Source of the DNA: Desulfogranum japonicum DSM 18378
Lineage (GTDB): Bacteria > Desulfobacterota > Desulfobulbia > Desulfobulbales > Desulfobulbaceae
Reading direction: 5' to 3'
Length of the DNA: 64,000 bases
NCBI RefSeq assembly: GCF_000429945.1
Contig: NZ_KE386993.1
Span: 133,943-197,942 of the forward strand
Shown here: piece after piece, positions 27,286 to 36,640 of the stretch
Layout of the letters: every line of letters starts with the position of its first letter
Numbering within the stretch: position 1 is the first letter of the stretch
Position numbers and translations under genes: made by a program
The notes under the pieces: model-generated
Seen by the model: the letters and a program-made list of their open reading frames with translations, nothing else
The model's database searches: none
What the model was told of the DNA's origin: nothing

Positions 27286-28380
27286 ATGCACTGTACTTGG
27301 GATAGCGCTGAAGTTCAAATTATCCAGGAAATACTTCTAGGTTGGTTTGCAGATGAACAACGGGAGTTGCCCTGGCGAAAAGAGTATGATCCATATCATG
27401 TCTGGATTTCGGAAATTATGGGCCAGCAAACCCAGATGGAGAGAGTGGTTCAGTACTTTAATCGTTGGATCGACGTATTTCCAGATGTTTATGCTGTGGC
27501 TGATGCCAATGAACAGCAAATTCTCAAAGCCTGGGAAGGTCTGGGGTACTATTCCCGCGCGCGTAATTTACACAAAACCGCTAAAATATTAGTTGAACAA
27601 TTTGACGGATTGGTTCCTGATGACAGGCAGACACTGCTTCGCTTGCCAGGAATCGGTCCATACACAAGTGCAGCAATCCTGTCCATCGGCTATAATCAAA
27701 AAGTTACATTGATTGATGCCAACGTGGAAAGAGTATTTGCCCGGTTATTTGACCTTGATCAACCCGTAAAAGAGAGCAGAAGCAGGAAAAAACTGCAGGA
27801 AATGGCAGACCGGTTTTTTTTGACCCATACCCCCCGTATGTGGAATCAGGCACTGATGGAGTTCGGGGCTCTTCAATGCCTGCCGAAGAATCCAGGATGT
27901 CTGGATTGCTGTCTGGCCGAACATTGTCGTGCGTTGCAGAATGGCACTGTGGATCAGCGGCCTATAACCGTACCAGGCAAAAAACAAATTCACATCGAAA
28001 TGGCTTGTGCTATATTACGCAGAGGGAATCTGTATTTTTTGCAGCAGCGCCTGAAAGATGATATCTGGGGGGGGCTTTGGGAATTTCCAGGGGGAAGTCT
28101 CGAGCCTGGAGAATCGCCAGACCAGGCTGCAGTCCGAGAAGTGTATGAAGAGTTGGAGTGGAAGGTTTCTGATCCTGTGTTCTTTTCCCAGGTAACTCAT
28201 TATTATACCCGTTACAAAGTGTCATTGTCTGCGTTTTTCTGTACCCTTGTCGAAAAAACTCGGCCTCCTGTCCTGCATGCTGCCAGCACGTATGCCTGGG
28301 TGCCGAAGGAAAACCTACTGGACTACCCTTTCCCGGCAGGACATAGGCAACTTGTCAGAATTATTCTTGAAAAATCTTGA
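27286..28380 (+). CDS. mutY: A/G-specific adenine DNA glycosylase MutY
   Basis: Removes adenine mispaired with 8-oxoguanine. The 364-residue protein has the N-terminal HhH glycosylase domain (WISEIMGQQTQMERV, LPGIGPYTSAAIL, catalytic Asp in LIDANVERV). It also has the iron-sulfur cluster loop C-x6-C-x2-C-x5-C and a C-terminal NUDIX-like domain (GLWEFPGGSLEPGES with REVYEELEWK) that recognises 8-oxoG. GAGGTG precedes the ATG at 27286 with good spacing, which favours it over the in-frame GTG at 27277. Confidence 0.95.
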   Translation: MHCTWDSAEVQIIQEILLGWFADEQRELPWRKEYDPYHVWISEIMGQQTQMERVVQYFNRWIDVFPDVYAVADANEQQILKAWEGLGYYSRARNLHKTAKILVEQFDGLVPDDRQTLLRLPGIGPYTSAAILSIGYNQKVTLIDANVERVFARLFDLDQPVKESRSRKKLQEMADRFFLTHTPRMWNQALMEFGALQCLPKNPGCLDCCLAEHCRALQNGTVDQRPITVPGKKQIHIEMACAILRRGNLYFLQQRLKDDIWGGLWEFPGGSLEPGESPDQAAVREVYEELEWKVSDPVFFSQVTHYYTRYKVSLSAFFCTLVEKTRPPVLHAASTYAWVPKENLLDYPFPAGHRQLVRIILEKS

Positions 28381-28549
28381 TAAGTACGGTCAATACCTGT
28401 AGGCTTTTCAACTTTTGTTATGAGCACGGTTCGTTAAAGAATACTTTTTTTCGATAATTCGGAAAAAAAATTGTGAAAACTGAAAAACAATGCTACTTTT
28501 TTTTAACTTCGTTTCCAAGATCTTATTGCTTCTTTGCAAGGGGTGACGT

Positions 28550-30058
28550 TTGTCCAAACAAAATTTGAACATTGAGAATTTTCAGGGAGAAATTGATCGC
28601 CTCTCCACCAACTGGCGCACTCTACTTGATGCCATGCCGGAGATGGTCTTTCTTTTAGGAGATCAGAACCGCGTTGAATACATGAATCAAAGCGCTGTGC
28701 TTTTTTTTGGTAAAAAGTGTTCTCCGCAAGTTGCTTCGGACCTCAAAGCCATTGGCGAAAAGACAGGTATGCAGCGTGAAGGAGAGGCTGATCAGGGAAA
28801 CAGCAAAGTCTGCGAGGCTGTGGTTGGTGGTACACCTGTAGAGTACTCCTCTGTCCCCTTTGTCGGATACACCGGTGAACAACTGCTCATGCTGGTGATG
28901 CGAAACATTACCACGCGAAAAGCCCATGAACAGGAACTGCATCTTTTCAATACGAATATAGAAGTCATTCTGCAGCAGAAGATTACCGAGCTGAAAGAAA
29001 GTGAAGAAACGCGCAAACGTCTCTCTCGCCAGGTAAACAGCTTGAAAAGTCAGCTAGGGCACCACCATGAGGCTGACAAAATGGTGGGCTCCAGCAGGAA
29101 AATGCGAGAGCTGAGGGAAATGGTGCACCAGGTCGCTCATTCCGATGCCACTATCCTCATTACCGGAGAGTCTGGTACTGGCAAGGAACTGGTTGCAAAC
29201 CTCATCAAAGCAACCAGCAGTCGTGATGATCAGGCCTTTTTGAAAATCAATTGCAACGCAATTAATGATTCCATATTGGAATCTGATCTGTTCGGTTATG
29301 AAAAAGGGGCGTTTACTGGTGCTGCAGCTCGTAAAATCGGTAAATTTGAGGTGGTTGACGGTGGAACCATTTTTCTCGATGAGATTGGTGATATCAGTCC
29401 ACGGATGCAAGCCTCACTTCTCCGTGTTCTGCAAAACGGAGAAATAGTCCGGGTTGGCGGAACTGAACCTGTTAAGGTAGACGTACGTGTAATTGCCGCC
29501 ACCAATGTCGACCTTGCTAAAGCTGTAAAAGAGAAAAAATTTCGGCTGGATCTTTATTACCGGCTCAATATAATCAACATAGAAATGCCGCCATTACGGG
29601 AACGCAAAGAAGATATCGTCGAGTTGGTATCTCATTTTGTTAATCATTACCGAAAGGCTTTTAAAAAGGATATAGACTTTGTCCCCAAATCCATCATCAG
29701 TAAGCTGTTGATGCATGATTGGCCGGGCAACGTCCGTGAACTTGAAAATCTCATTCAGCGTGCCGTTCTCATGGCTAAAGGCCGGATGATAGTTGATAAA
29801 GACTTGTTGTTTGATCAAAATTTGAGTGATGAGCAACCTGTTGGAACTGGCGGGATTAATGTGGCTGAAAAATTCGGGCACTCCTCGTTAAAGCAAATAC
29901 TTGCCGAATTCGAAAGTGACATTATTGTACAGGCCCTGAAGAAGTATGACGGCAATGTGGCTGACGCTGCAACAAAGCTCAAAGTGGGCAAGACAGCACT
30001 GTATGACAAAATGAAACGGTATAATATTTCCGCAAAACAGATAAAAAAGGGCGGATGA
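28550..30058 (+). CDS. PAS-domain sigma-54-dependent activator
   Basis: A 502-residue bacterial enhancer-binding protein. An N-terminal PAS-like sensor (residues ~15-130, DAMPEMVFLLGDQNRVEYMN) is joined by a coiled coil (~130-175) to the AAA+ domain. That domain has Walker A GESGTGKE near 205, the sigma-54 contact loop GAFTGA near 253 and FLDEIGD. A Fis-type helix-turn-helix ends it (ATKLKVGKTALYDKMKRY). The start is a TTG with AAGGGGTG upstream. It has no receiver domain, so it likely senses a ligand or redox state directly. No kinase adjoins it. Confidence 0.9.
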   Translation: MSKQNLNIENFQGEIDRLSTNWRTLLDAMPEMVFLLGDQNRVEYMNQSAVLFFGKKCSPQVASDLKAIGEKTGMQREGEADQGNSKVCEAVVGGTPVEYSSVPFVGYTGEQLLMLVMRNITTRKAHEQELHLFNTNIEVILQQKITELKESEETRKRLSRQVNSLKSQLGHHHEADKMVGSSRKMRELREMVHQVAHSDATILITGESGTGKELVANLIKATSSRDDQAFLKINCNAINDSILESDLFGYEKGAFTGAAARKIGKFEVVDGGTIFLDEIGDISPRMQASLLRVLQNGEIVRVGGTEPVKVDVRVIAATNVDLAKAVKEKKFRLDLYYRLNIINIEMPPLRERKEDIVELVSHFVNHYRKAFKKDIDFVPKSIISKLLMHDWPGNVRELENLIQRAVLMAKGRMIVDKDLLFDQNLSDEQPVGTGGINVAEKFGHSSLKQILAEFESDIIVQALKKYDGNVADAATKLKVGKTALYDKMKRYNISAKQIKKGG

Positions 30059-30212
30059 ACTGCAAACTGTAGAAAACGGGCAACATTGTCTTTGTGGTGA
30101 GAAACTTTTGCCCTAAACACATGGTATCTGATTATTGAAGTCTTGTCTGCATGTTATCAGTGGTGGCATACGCGTATCACTGGGTGTGTAAATTAAGGGA
30201 AGGTACATAGGT

Positions 30213-30521
30213 ATGTGGTGCAAAATTTGCATTACTACAACTATGAGTACCAAAGATTTTAATAAACAAAATTTTCCCAGACGGGAAAATCATCAAAAGT
30301 GCGAAACTGACAGTTGTCCGTTTTTCTCCGTTGACAGTCCCTGTTGTCCGGTCGTGCATGATGGATTGTTTATCCCTGGCGATGATCACCGGATTCATTA
30401 TTGCCAGACCTGTTTTCATACGTCATGTAGTCACTACAGACGACATCTTCAGCAGTTCCATCTCAACGAATATCCTTCTTCTTTTTCCACCCCTTTGATC
30501 AAAAAGAAAAGCAAAGAGTAA
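30213..30521 (+). CDS. Small Cys-rich protein, unknown
   Basis: A 102-residue protein with nine cysteines, several in pairs (CKICI, CPFF, CCPVV, CQTCFHTSC), and histidines between them, suggesting metal binding. GGAAGG lies about nine bases upstream of the ATG at 30213; an in-frame ATG at 30243 has no ribosome site. The C-terminus is basic. I recognise no family. It lies alone after the PAS activator. Confidence 0.45.
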   Translation: MWCKICITTTMSTKDFNKQNFPRRENHQKCETDSCPFFSVDSPCCPVVHDGLFIPGDDHRIHYCQTCFHTSCSHYRRHLQQFHLNEYPSSFSTPLIKKKSKE

Positions 30522-30715
30522 GAGTTGGTTATACTACTCGTGTCTTTGCTCTAATGCTCTTTCCGTATTGGTGAGAAAGTTTGTTTTCGTCGCATTTTTG
30601 CGAACAAATTGTCGGCGTTTGCCTATCCGATTTTTCTCGCATTCCTAATGAATGTGTAAAAATATGATTACATGTGTTTATCGGAGTGGCCGTAACTGAT
30701 GCGTTTTGCTCAAGT

Positions 30716-30883
30716 TTAGGGTCGCGGAAAATAATAAATATCCAACAACTGCGTAGGATATCGATTTGCTAACGTCGTAGCGTCAATGGTCCCATACTGT
30801 TCGTATTGAGCCATTTGCGCAACGACGTTAGCGAGTTGAAAGACAAGCAGGATTGAATAATTTATTGTTTCCGTAATCCTTAG
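30716..30883 (-). repeat. MITE-like repeat, copy 1
   Basis: A 168-base copy, inverted relative to copy 2 at 33912-34073. It has imperfect terminal inverted repeats (TTAGGGTCGCGGAAAATAAT at the left end against CTAAGGATTACGGAAACAAT from the right). An internal 65-base palindrome runs from GCTAACGTCG (30768) to CGACGTTAGC (30832). No transposase is inside. I see no clear target duplication. Confidence 0.75.
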
Positions 30884-30889
30884 GTAAGG

Positions 30890-30906
30890 GCCCCCTCTGA
30901 GGGGGC
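30890..30906. other. Perfect GC hairpin beside the MITE-like copy
   Basis: GCCCCCT (30890-30896) pairs with AGGGGGC (30900-30906) around a 3-base loop, seven bases outside the repeat end. No T-run follows. It might be a structured RNA tip or a boundary signal. Confidence 0.4.
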
Positions 30907-31759
30907 GTGCGATACATTGTACCGCAGATATAATGTTCGATATCGGAGTCTTCGCTTACCTTCGAGGAATAAATATTAAGCATCACCGCATTTACCAATT
31001 CACCAGTTCCCAGGGCACAAGAGGAAATCATTGGCCGATTATGTAAGTGTATTACCACTGGAGATTTTCATTTCCTGTGAGAGCCCGTTCGCATTTGATC
31101 TTTCCTGATTCTCGTTCCTTGCTTACCTTTCTAATTGTCGCGTGATGACTCTTAATGTACGGGCAAGGGAGCTGGCGAAATGACACATGGTGGTAATCGC
31201 CCAAAGCTGCATAACATGCTCATGATCTTTGAGTGCAATAAATATGAGGAAGATAAGCGGTACATTTTTCCTGTTTTAAGGAAAAACGAGTTGTTTCCGT
31301 AGAAATGAAAGGTGATAGTTACTACCTAACTATTTTTCTCCAGATTATCGCCACAAGAAAAGGTGTTGTGGTATCAACATCTTCAATGTGGCGAAATAAT
31401 CATTGGGACAGAGTCCTTTTCAGTCAGCATTGACTTCGCATGATGCAAATTTTTCAATATCCTCAGTATGTTTTCCAACCTCAGATTATTGCAGAAAGAG
31501 AATTTGCCCCTGGTAAGTTTATCGATTAACGAGCAGCTTTTCCGGAAACAAGGAAGTTTTGTTTGTTCTTAAATGCTTGTTTTTAATGTATTTTTTTCTA
31601 TTTTCTGCGAAAATTCTGAATATGTGAATGGGAAAGAGAGGTTTGAATACGCTATAGACGTGGAAACCTCTCTATGGTGCAGACTTTTTAGATATAAAAA
31701 AATACTAATTATCAAGTAGTTGTGCGGTGATTGATTATTTTACGCTCGTTTATTTTGTT

Positions 31760-31776
31760 TTGGCACGAAAGATGTA
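31760..31776 (+). promoter_or_regulatory. Sigma-54-like promoter of the PEP-CTERM gene
   Basis: TTGGCACGAAAGATGTA has a perfect -24 element (TGGCACG). The -12 element has the correct spacing but reads GT in place of GC. It lies about 65 bases before the ATG. Sigma-54 control through PrsK/PrsR is known for some PEP-CTERM genes. Confidence 0.5.
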
Positions 31777-31840
31777 TAGTGATGTATGTGTGAAGAAAAG
31801 TTTGTTGTTATACAACACGCAAATACATTAGGAGGGTAAG

Positions 31841-32530
31841 ATGAAAAAGAGTTTAATAAAAAGTTCAGTTATGGCTTTAGTTGGTGTAGGGTTGATGTGT
31901 TCAGCAAGTTATGCTAGTTCATTTAACTTTGCAGGTCCTGATTACACCATTTCTCAAAGCGGTGGTCAATATTCATTGACGTTCAACTCCAATTTGTTAG
32001 TAGGTTCTGCAGTTGGTGATGCTTCTTTGGATAGTCTGTTCAACGATGCTGGTGCAGAGTACGTAACTGTCGCTACTCTTGAGTTTGATGAGACTGATGC
32101 AACAAATCCATTCAGTTTTTCACCCACTCTGTATACAGACGGTTTTACTCTGTATGATGATGATGGCAGTGTATTGTTCTCTGCAGATATGGAGGTTAAA
32201 GAGTTTACTGTTGGTAACAGTACAGCAACAATTAACGACGCTCTGTCTGTGAACCTGTTGAATGCGACTGCGGGTGCTGGCTATACACTCGGTACATCTA
32301 CTATCGTTGATAATTTTTTGGCGTGGCCAGGTGTAGTAAACTTCTCATTCAATTCAAACACAGGTAGCATCGCTGATGCGATTAATGCATTAATCAACGG
32401 TGGACCATCTGTGACCGGTTCCGTTTCCGGTTCAGCATCTACTGTACCTGAGCCAACCACCATGCTGCTTTTTGGTGCTGGACTTGCTGGTTTAGCTGGT
32501 GTTGCACGACGGAAAAAAGCTGACAAATAA
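31841..32530 (+). CDS. PEP-CTERM sorted exported protein
   Basis: A 229-residue exported protein. An N-terminal signal peptide (ALVGVGLMCSASYA) is followed by a Ser/Thr/Asn-rich beta-type body and a C-terminal sorting signal: VPEPTTMLLFGAGLAGLAGV and the basic tail ARRKKADK. The exosortase system recognises such signals, usually for surface or exopolysaccharide-associated proteins. No exosortase is seen in the window. AGGAGGG precedes the ATG. It is a single-gene unit closed by a strong terminator. Confidence 0.9.
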   Translation: MKKSLIKSSVMALVGVGLMCSASYASSFNFAGPDYTISQSGGQYSLTFNSNLLVGSAVGDASLDSLFNDAGAEYVTVATLEFDETDATNPFSFSPTLYTDGFTLYDDDGSVLFSADMEVKEFTVGNSTATINDALSVNLLNATAGAGYTLGTSTIVDNFLAWPGVVNFSFNSNTGSIADAINALINGGPSVTGSVSGSASTVPEPTTMLLFGAGLAGLAGVARRKKADK

Positions 32531-32556
32531 TTCAGCCTATTGATGTTTCGTTGTTT

Positions 32557-32592
32557 AAACCCGTCGACTTGTGTCGACGGGTTTTTTTTTTA
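32557..32592 (+). terminator. Strong intrinsic terminator after the PEP-CTERM gene
   Basis: AAACCCGTCGAC (32557-32568) and GTCGACGGGTTT (32573-32584) form a perfect 12-bp stem with loop TTGT, followed by a long T-run. Confidence 0.92.
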
Positions 32593-32640
32593 TTTTTTTT
32601 AAAAAATTGGGTAAGGTAGGAGAAAAATCAAATCTTACCC

Positions 32641-33858
32641 ATGCAGAAAACCACTCTTCAATATATCTTTTCTCCCCGCATGCTCACCGCCTTTCTCATG
32701 GGGTTTGCGTGTGGTGTCCCCCTGTTACTCACCCTTTCGGTACTCCAGGCCTGGATGAGTGAAGAGGGTGTTGACCTTGGAACCATAGGGCTGTTTGCTC
32801 TGGTCGGGTTACCTTATACCCTTAAATTTCTCTGGGCCCCTCTATTTGATCGATTCATCCCTTCTTTTCTTGGCCGAAGAAGAGGGTGGCTGATTATAAT
32901 GCAGCTGGCATTAATGGTTGCTCTATTTCTTCTGGGTTGTAGTGAACCACAACAAAATCCTTTTGGCGTTGCTTTGGCTGCCCTGCTGGTAACATTTTTT
33001 TCAGCCTCCCAGGATATAGTTGTTGATGCCTACCGTCGTGAAGATCTGTCTGATATAGAATTAGGGCTTGGTAGTTCTCTTTATGTGAACGGATACAGGG
33101 TAGGTATGTTACTTGCCGGCAGCGGTGGACTGATACTGGCCGATCATATTGCTTTTGGTAAAGTATATTGGATTATGGCTCTGTGTATGTGTGTTGGTCT
33201 CATTACAACACTTTTGGCAAGGGAGCCAGATATTGAGGCAGGAACGCCAGAGAATTTTGATGAGGCAATAATTGATCCGTTTGTTGAATATTTTCAAAGA
33301 CACGGTGCTGTACTTATTCTTCTTTTTATATTGTTTTATAAAGTCGGTGACCAGATGGCTTCCACTATGACCATGCCTTTTTATCTGGATCTGGGATTTA
33401 CCAACACAGAAGTAGCTTTAGTATCCAAGTTTTTCGGTTTTTGGGCAACCATTTTAGGGGGACTTGCTGGCGGTATTATTATTCTGCATATCGGCATTAT
33501 GCGCAGTCTTTGGATTTTCGGAATTTTACAGGCCGTATCCACTGCCGGATTTTCTCTTTTGGCATGGTGGGGAAAGATCTTATCTGTTCTCGCTGTGGTA
33601 ATAGGATTTGAAAACTTAGCCGGTGGCATGGGAACAGCAGCGTATGTCGCTTATATGGCATCTTTGACAAATAAAAAGTTTACAGCTACCCAATATGCAT
33701 TACTTTCAAGTTTAATGGGTGTGCCCAGGGTTTTTATGGCTGCCCCGACAGGATACATGGCCCAAGGAATGGGATGGTTTAATTTTTATCTTTTTTGCAC
33801 CATAATTGCGCTCCCAGGACTTTTCTTGTTATATTGGGTTGGCAGATTGAAAAAGTAA
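32641..33858 (+). CDS. MFS transporter, AmpG-like muropeptide permease
   Basis: A 405-residue inner-membrane transporter with about 12 hydrophobic segments. The early motifs GFACGVPLLLTLSVLQAWM, LKFLWAPLFDRF and SASQDIVVDAYRRED are those of the AmpG group, which imports anhydromuropeptides for cell-wall recycling. This fits the mpl gene at the start of the window, which acts on the same pathway. The ribosome site (GGTAGGAG) lies 18 or more bases upstream, further than usual, but no other in-frame start is available. Confidence 0.85.
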   Translation: MQKTTLQYIFSPRMLTAFLMGFACGVPLLLTLSVLQAWMSEEGVDLGTIGLFALVGLPYTLKFLWAPLFDRFIPSFLGRRRGWLIIMQLALMVALFLLGCSEPQQNPFGVALAALLVTFFSASQDIVVDAYRREDLSDIELGLGSSLYVNGYRVGMLLAGSGGLILADHIAFGKVYWIMALCMCVGLITTLLAREPDIEAGTPENFDEAIIDPFVEYFQRHGAVLILLFILFYKVGDQMASTMTMPFYLDLGFTNTEVALVSKFFGFWATILGGLAGGIIILHIGIMRSLWIFGILQAVSTAGFSLLAWWGKILSVLAVVIGFENLAGGMGTAAYVAYMASLTNKKFTATQYALLSSLMGVPRVFMAAPTGYMAQGMGWFNFYLFCTIIALPGLFLLYWVGRLKK

Positions 33859-33911
33859 CTGCCTCTGGAGCACATGAAATCGTTTGCAGTCTCTATATGA
33901 GAGCGCGTGAC

Positions 33912-34073
33912 TTAGGGTTACTAAAAAAAATATCCAATCTTGCCTGTCTCTCAACTCGGTAACGTCGTCGCGTCAATGGCTCAATACGGCCAATATGAAA
34001 CCATTGACGCGACAATGTTACCAGACCGATATCTAGGCAATTTTTGGACATGTATTATTTTCCGCGACCCTTA
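33912..34073 (+). repeat. MITE-like repeat, copy 2
   Basis: A 162-base homologue of copy 1 in opposite orientation, roughly three-quarters identical. It begins TTAGGGTTACT and ends CCGCGACCCTTA, giving the same imperfect terminal inverted repeats. It has a 65-base internal palindrome from GGTAACGTCG (33958) to TTACC (34022), in which CGTCAATGG faces CCATTGACG. Confidence 0.75.
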
Positions 34074-34148
34074 TATTTCGTGTAAACCCTGAGTTGCATC
34101 GACGTATACAAACATTCCAGCATTACAACATCATACGAAACGTTTTTT

Positions 34149-35612
34149 ATGACTGTTCAAATATATAACACACTTACTAGAAAGAAAGAGCCATTACGCC
34201 CTCTTGAAGAGAATCACGTCAAACTGTACGTGTGCGGCATAACCTCATATGATTACTGCCATATAGGGCACGCCAGATCCTCTTTAGTGTTTGATATGGT
34301 GGTTCGTTATTTGCGTTACCGGGGATATAAAGTTACCTTTGTTCGGAATTTTACTGACATTGATGATAAAATAATCGCCCGGGCCAATGAACGTGGTGAA
34401 GATCCCTCTGCTCTTGCTCTGCGTTTTATCGATGAATTCTATACAGACATGGATGCACTTGGTACGCTTCGGCCGGATATTGAACCCAAGGCAACTGAGC
34501 ATATCCAGGAGATGATAGCCCTCATTCAGAACCTGGTGGATAAGGGCCTTGCTTATCCTGCTCATGGCGATGTCTATTTTCGTGTAACTGGTTTGGATAA
34601 TTATGGTCGCTTATCTGGTCGCAGTCTTGATGATATGCAGGCGGGCGCCAGAATTGAAGTCAATGCCGCCAAAGAAAATCCCATGGATTTTGTACTTTGG
34701 AAAGGGGCAAAACCTGGAGAACCAAAGTGGGAGAGTCCCTGGGGCGAGGGCAGGCCAGGATGGCATATTGAATGTTCTGCAATGAGTAAAAAGTATCTTG
34801 GCGATACTTTTGATATCCATGGAGGAGGTAAAGATTTAATTTTTCCCCACCATGAAAATGAGATCGCTCAAAGTTGCGGAGCAAGCGGTAAAGAATTTGC
34901 CAATGTATGGATGCACCATGGTTTTGTCACCATTAAAGACGAAAAGATGTCCAAATCCTTGGGGAATTTTCTTACCATTCGAGATGTGTTGAATACCTAT
35001 GATGCTGAAACCCTGCGACTGTTCATTTTTTCTACGCAGTACAGAAACCCTTTGGATTTTTCTGAAGAAGCGTTGCGGGATGCGGGTTCAGGATTAGATA
35101 GAATCTATACAACCCTGGCAGAGATTGAGGCCTTATCGCCAACCGCTGAAACAGAGAGCAAAATTGGGAAAAAAGACAGGGCTAAATTAGAATCCCTGCA
35201 AGAACGCTTTCAGCAGGGTATGGATAATGATTTCAATACTGCCCAGGCCATTGGCGTGCTTTTTGATTGTGTGAAAGTGTTGAGTAAGCTGGTACGGGTG
35301 CATGGAGCCAACCTACCCCAACCAGACTATGATCTGTTGAACCATGTTGCAGGCATCATGAAGGAACTCGGCAATATTCTTGGCGTGTTGACAAGAAATC
35401 CTTCGACTGTGGTGGCTGAGAAACAGCAGAGACTTCGTGCTCAGTTGACTATCACTGAGCAGGAAATTGAAGAGTTGATCTCCAGGCGAAATACAGCAAG
35501 GGCTGAAAAAAACTGGGCTACCAGTGACGAAGTGCGAGATACCTTGCTTGAGCATAATATTGTTTTGCAGGACGGTCCTGAAGGCACAACCTGGAACATC
35601 GTTGACAGGTAA
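34149..35612 (+). CDS. cysS: Cysteinyl-tRNA synthetase CysS
   Basis: Charges tRNA-Cys with cysteine. The 487-residue class I synthetase has the HIGH signature at residues 38-41 (CHIGHARS), the KMSKS loop in DEKMSKSLGN near residue 270, and the zinc ligands of the family (Cys29, GWHIECSAM, HHENEIAQS). The C-terminal DALR and anticodon-binding part follows. It has no strong ribosome site. It follows MITE-like copy 2 by 75 bases. Confidence 0.97.
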   Translation: MTVQIYNTLTRKKEPLRPLEENHVKLYVCGITSYDYCHIGHARSSLVFDMVVRYLRYRGYKVTFVRNFTDIDDKIIARANERGEDPSALALRFIDEFYTDMDALGTLRPDIEPKATEHIQEMIALIQNLVDKGLAYPAHGDVYFRVTGLDNYGRLSGRSLDDMQAGARIEVNAAKENPMDFVLWKGAKPGEPKWESPWGEGRPGWHIECSAMSKKYLGDTFDIHGGGKDLIFPHHENEIAQSCGASGKEFANVWMHHGFVTIKDEKMSKSLGNFLTIRDVLNTYDAETLRLFIFSTQYRNPLDFSEEALRDAGSGLDRIYTTLAEIEALSPTAETESKIGKKDRAKLESLQERFQQGMDNDFNTAQAIGVLFDCVKVLSKLVRVHGANLPQPDYDLLNHVAGIMKELGNILGVLTRNPSTVVAEKQQRLRAQLTITEQEIEELISRRNTARAEKNWATSDEVRDTLLEHNIVLQDGPEGTTWNIVDR

Positions 35613-35635
35613 GAGCAGGCCATCCTTGAAGGCGA

Positions 35636-35745
35636 ACAAATTGGGTGCTGTTTATCATTCCATACATGTGGGGTAATGGGATATACTGAAACCAGTACAG
35701 GAGTGTGATTCTGTTGTGACAAGTATATCGAGCACCCAATTTTGT
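35636..35745 (+). ncRNA. Candidate three-way-junction RNA leader of the MEMO1-family gene
   Basis: ACAAATTGGGTGCT (35636-35649) pairs with AGCACCCAATTTTGT (35731-35745, one bulge) to close a 110-base segment. Inside, GATATACT (35680-35687) pairs with AGTATATC (35722-35729). A smaller hairpin, CATT-CC against GGTAATG, fits at about 35658-35678. The segment ends three bases before the ribosome site (GGGAGG) of the downstream gene. I recognise no known riboswitch class; a small mobile repeat is the alternative. Confidence 0.45.
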
Positions 35746-35758
35746 CAGGGAGGTAACG

Positions 35759-36565
35759 ATGCAACGTCAACCCGTAGCTGCAGGTCGTTTTTATCCCGGA
35801 ACTCAGACCGGAATTAATGACACGCTGAACCTTTTTCAGCAAAGTGTTCCATCGGTAACACCTCATAAAGCTGTTGCTGTCATCGTCCCCCATGCCGGTT
35901 ATATATATTCAGGTGCCACGGCATTTAAAACCCTTGGCCAGGTCACCATACCCGATACCGTTGTACTCATCGGTCCCAATCATCACGGCCAGGGTGCCAG
36001 GGTAGCTGTTGCTGCAAAGGACTGGCAAATGCCCTGGGGTACTGTTACCCTCAACACCCCACTTGTAGAGGCTCTGCCGCAGACATCGCCTTTATTTGAA
36101 CTCAACGATCTTGCCCATGAGTTCGAACATTCTCTTGAGGTGCAATTACCACTACTGCATCATTTCAGGCCCGATGTAGAAATCGTTCCTATAGCTGTAT
36201 TCCCCCTTTCTTTTGCGGAATGTGAACAGGCCGCCAACACATTGGCCGATGTCATTACACAGCAGCAGGAACAGGTACTACTTCTTGCATCAACAGACAT
36301 GACCCATTACAAATCACGTGCAGATGCTACAAAATCTGATATCCAGGCCATTGAGCAGATGCTGGCATTTAACCCCAAAGGGCTTTATGATGTGGTAAAA
36401 AAGAAGAATATCAGTATGTGTGGCATGGTTCCCACGGTGATAATCATGTTGACCGCCAGACAACTTGGTGCAGATTCTGTTGAACTGGTGGAATATACTG
36501 ATTCTGGTGAAGCCAGTGGGGATACTTCCCAGGTGGTGGGATATGCAGGATTAGTTGTTTCTTGA
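35759..36565 (+). CDS. MEMO1-family protein (AmmeMemoRadiSam system protein B)
   Basis: A 268-residue protein of the MEMO family, starting RQPVAAGRFYPG. The conserved histidines and acids appear in VPHAGYIYSGATAFKTL, IGPNHHGQGARVAV, EFEHSLEVQLPLLHHF and STDMTHYKSR. They form the metal-binding dioxygenase-like site of human MEMO1 and LigB-type enzymes. In prokaryotes it often works with AMMECR1 and a radical SAM protein; neither is seen nearby. The GGGAGG ribosome site before the ATG is strong. Confidence 0.88.
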   Translation: MQRQPVAAGRFYPGTQTGINDTLNLFQQSVPSVTPHKAVAVIVPHAGYIYSGATAFKTLGQVTIPDTVVLIGPNHHGQGARVAVAAKDWQMPWGTVTLNTPLVEALPQTSPLFELNDLAHEFEHSLEVQLPLLHHFRPDVEIVPIAVFPLSFAECEQAANTLADVITQQQEQVLLLASTDMTHYKSRADATKSDIQAIEQMLAFNPKGLYDVVKKKNISMCGMVPTVIIMLTARQLGADSVELVEYTDSGEASGDTSQVVGYAGLVVS

Positions 36566-36593
36566 AAAAAGTTATATTCCAAATTAATTATTC

Positions 36594-36622
36594 TTGACGA
36601 GCTACTAAGATTCAATTATAAT
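36594..36622 (+). promoter_or_regulatory. Sigma-70 promoter of tRNA-Gln
   Basis: TTGACG (36594-36599), a 17-base spacer and a perfect TATAAT (36617-36622). It lies 18 bases before the tRNA and so should start transcription about 10 bases upstream of it. Confidence 0.8.
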
Positions 36623-36640
36623 TGCGCCACCTTATCTTGC

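Larger units (their letters stand above)
30522..31759. other. 1.2-kb gene-free region
   Basis: I find no supported coding frame or known RNA here. It holds the first MITE-like copy (30716-30883) and a GC-rich hairpin (30890-30906), and otherwise AT-rich sequence. The long leader may carry regulation of the PEP-CTERM gene downstream. Confidence 0.5.

Noticed and set aside
30828-31058. 76-residue minus-strand frame
   Set aside because: It runs through MITE-like copy 1 and the GC hairpin, has no ribosome site, and reflects the palindrome rather than a gene.
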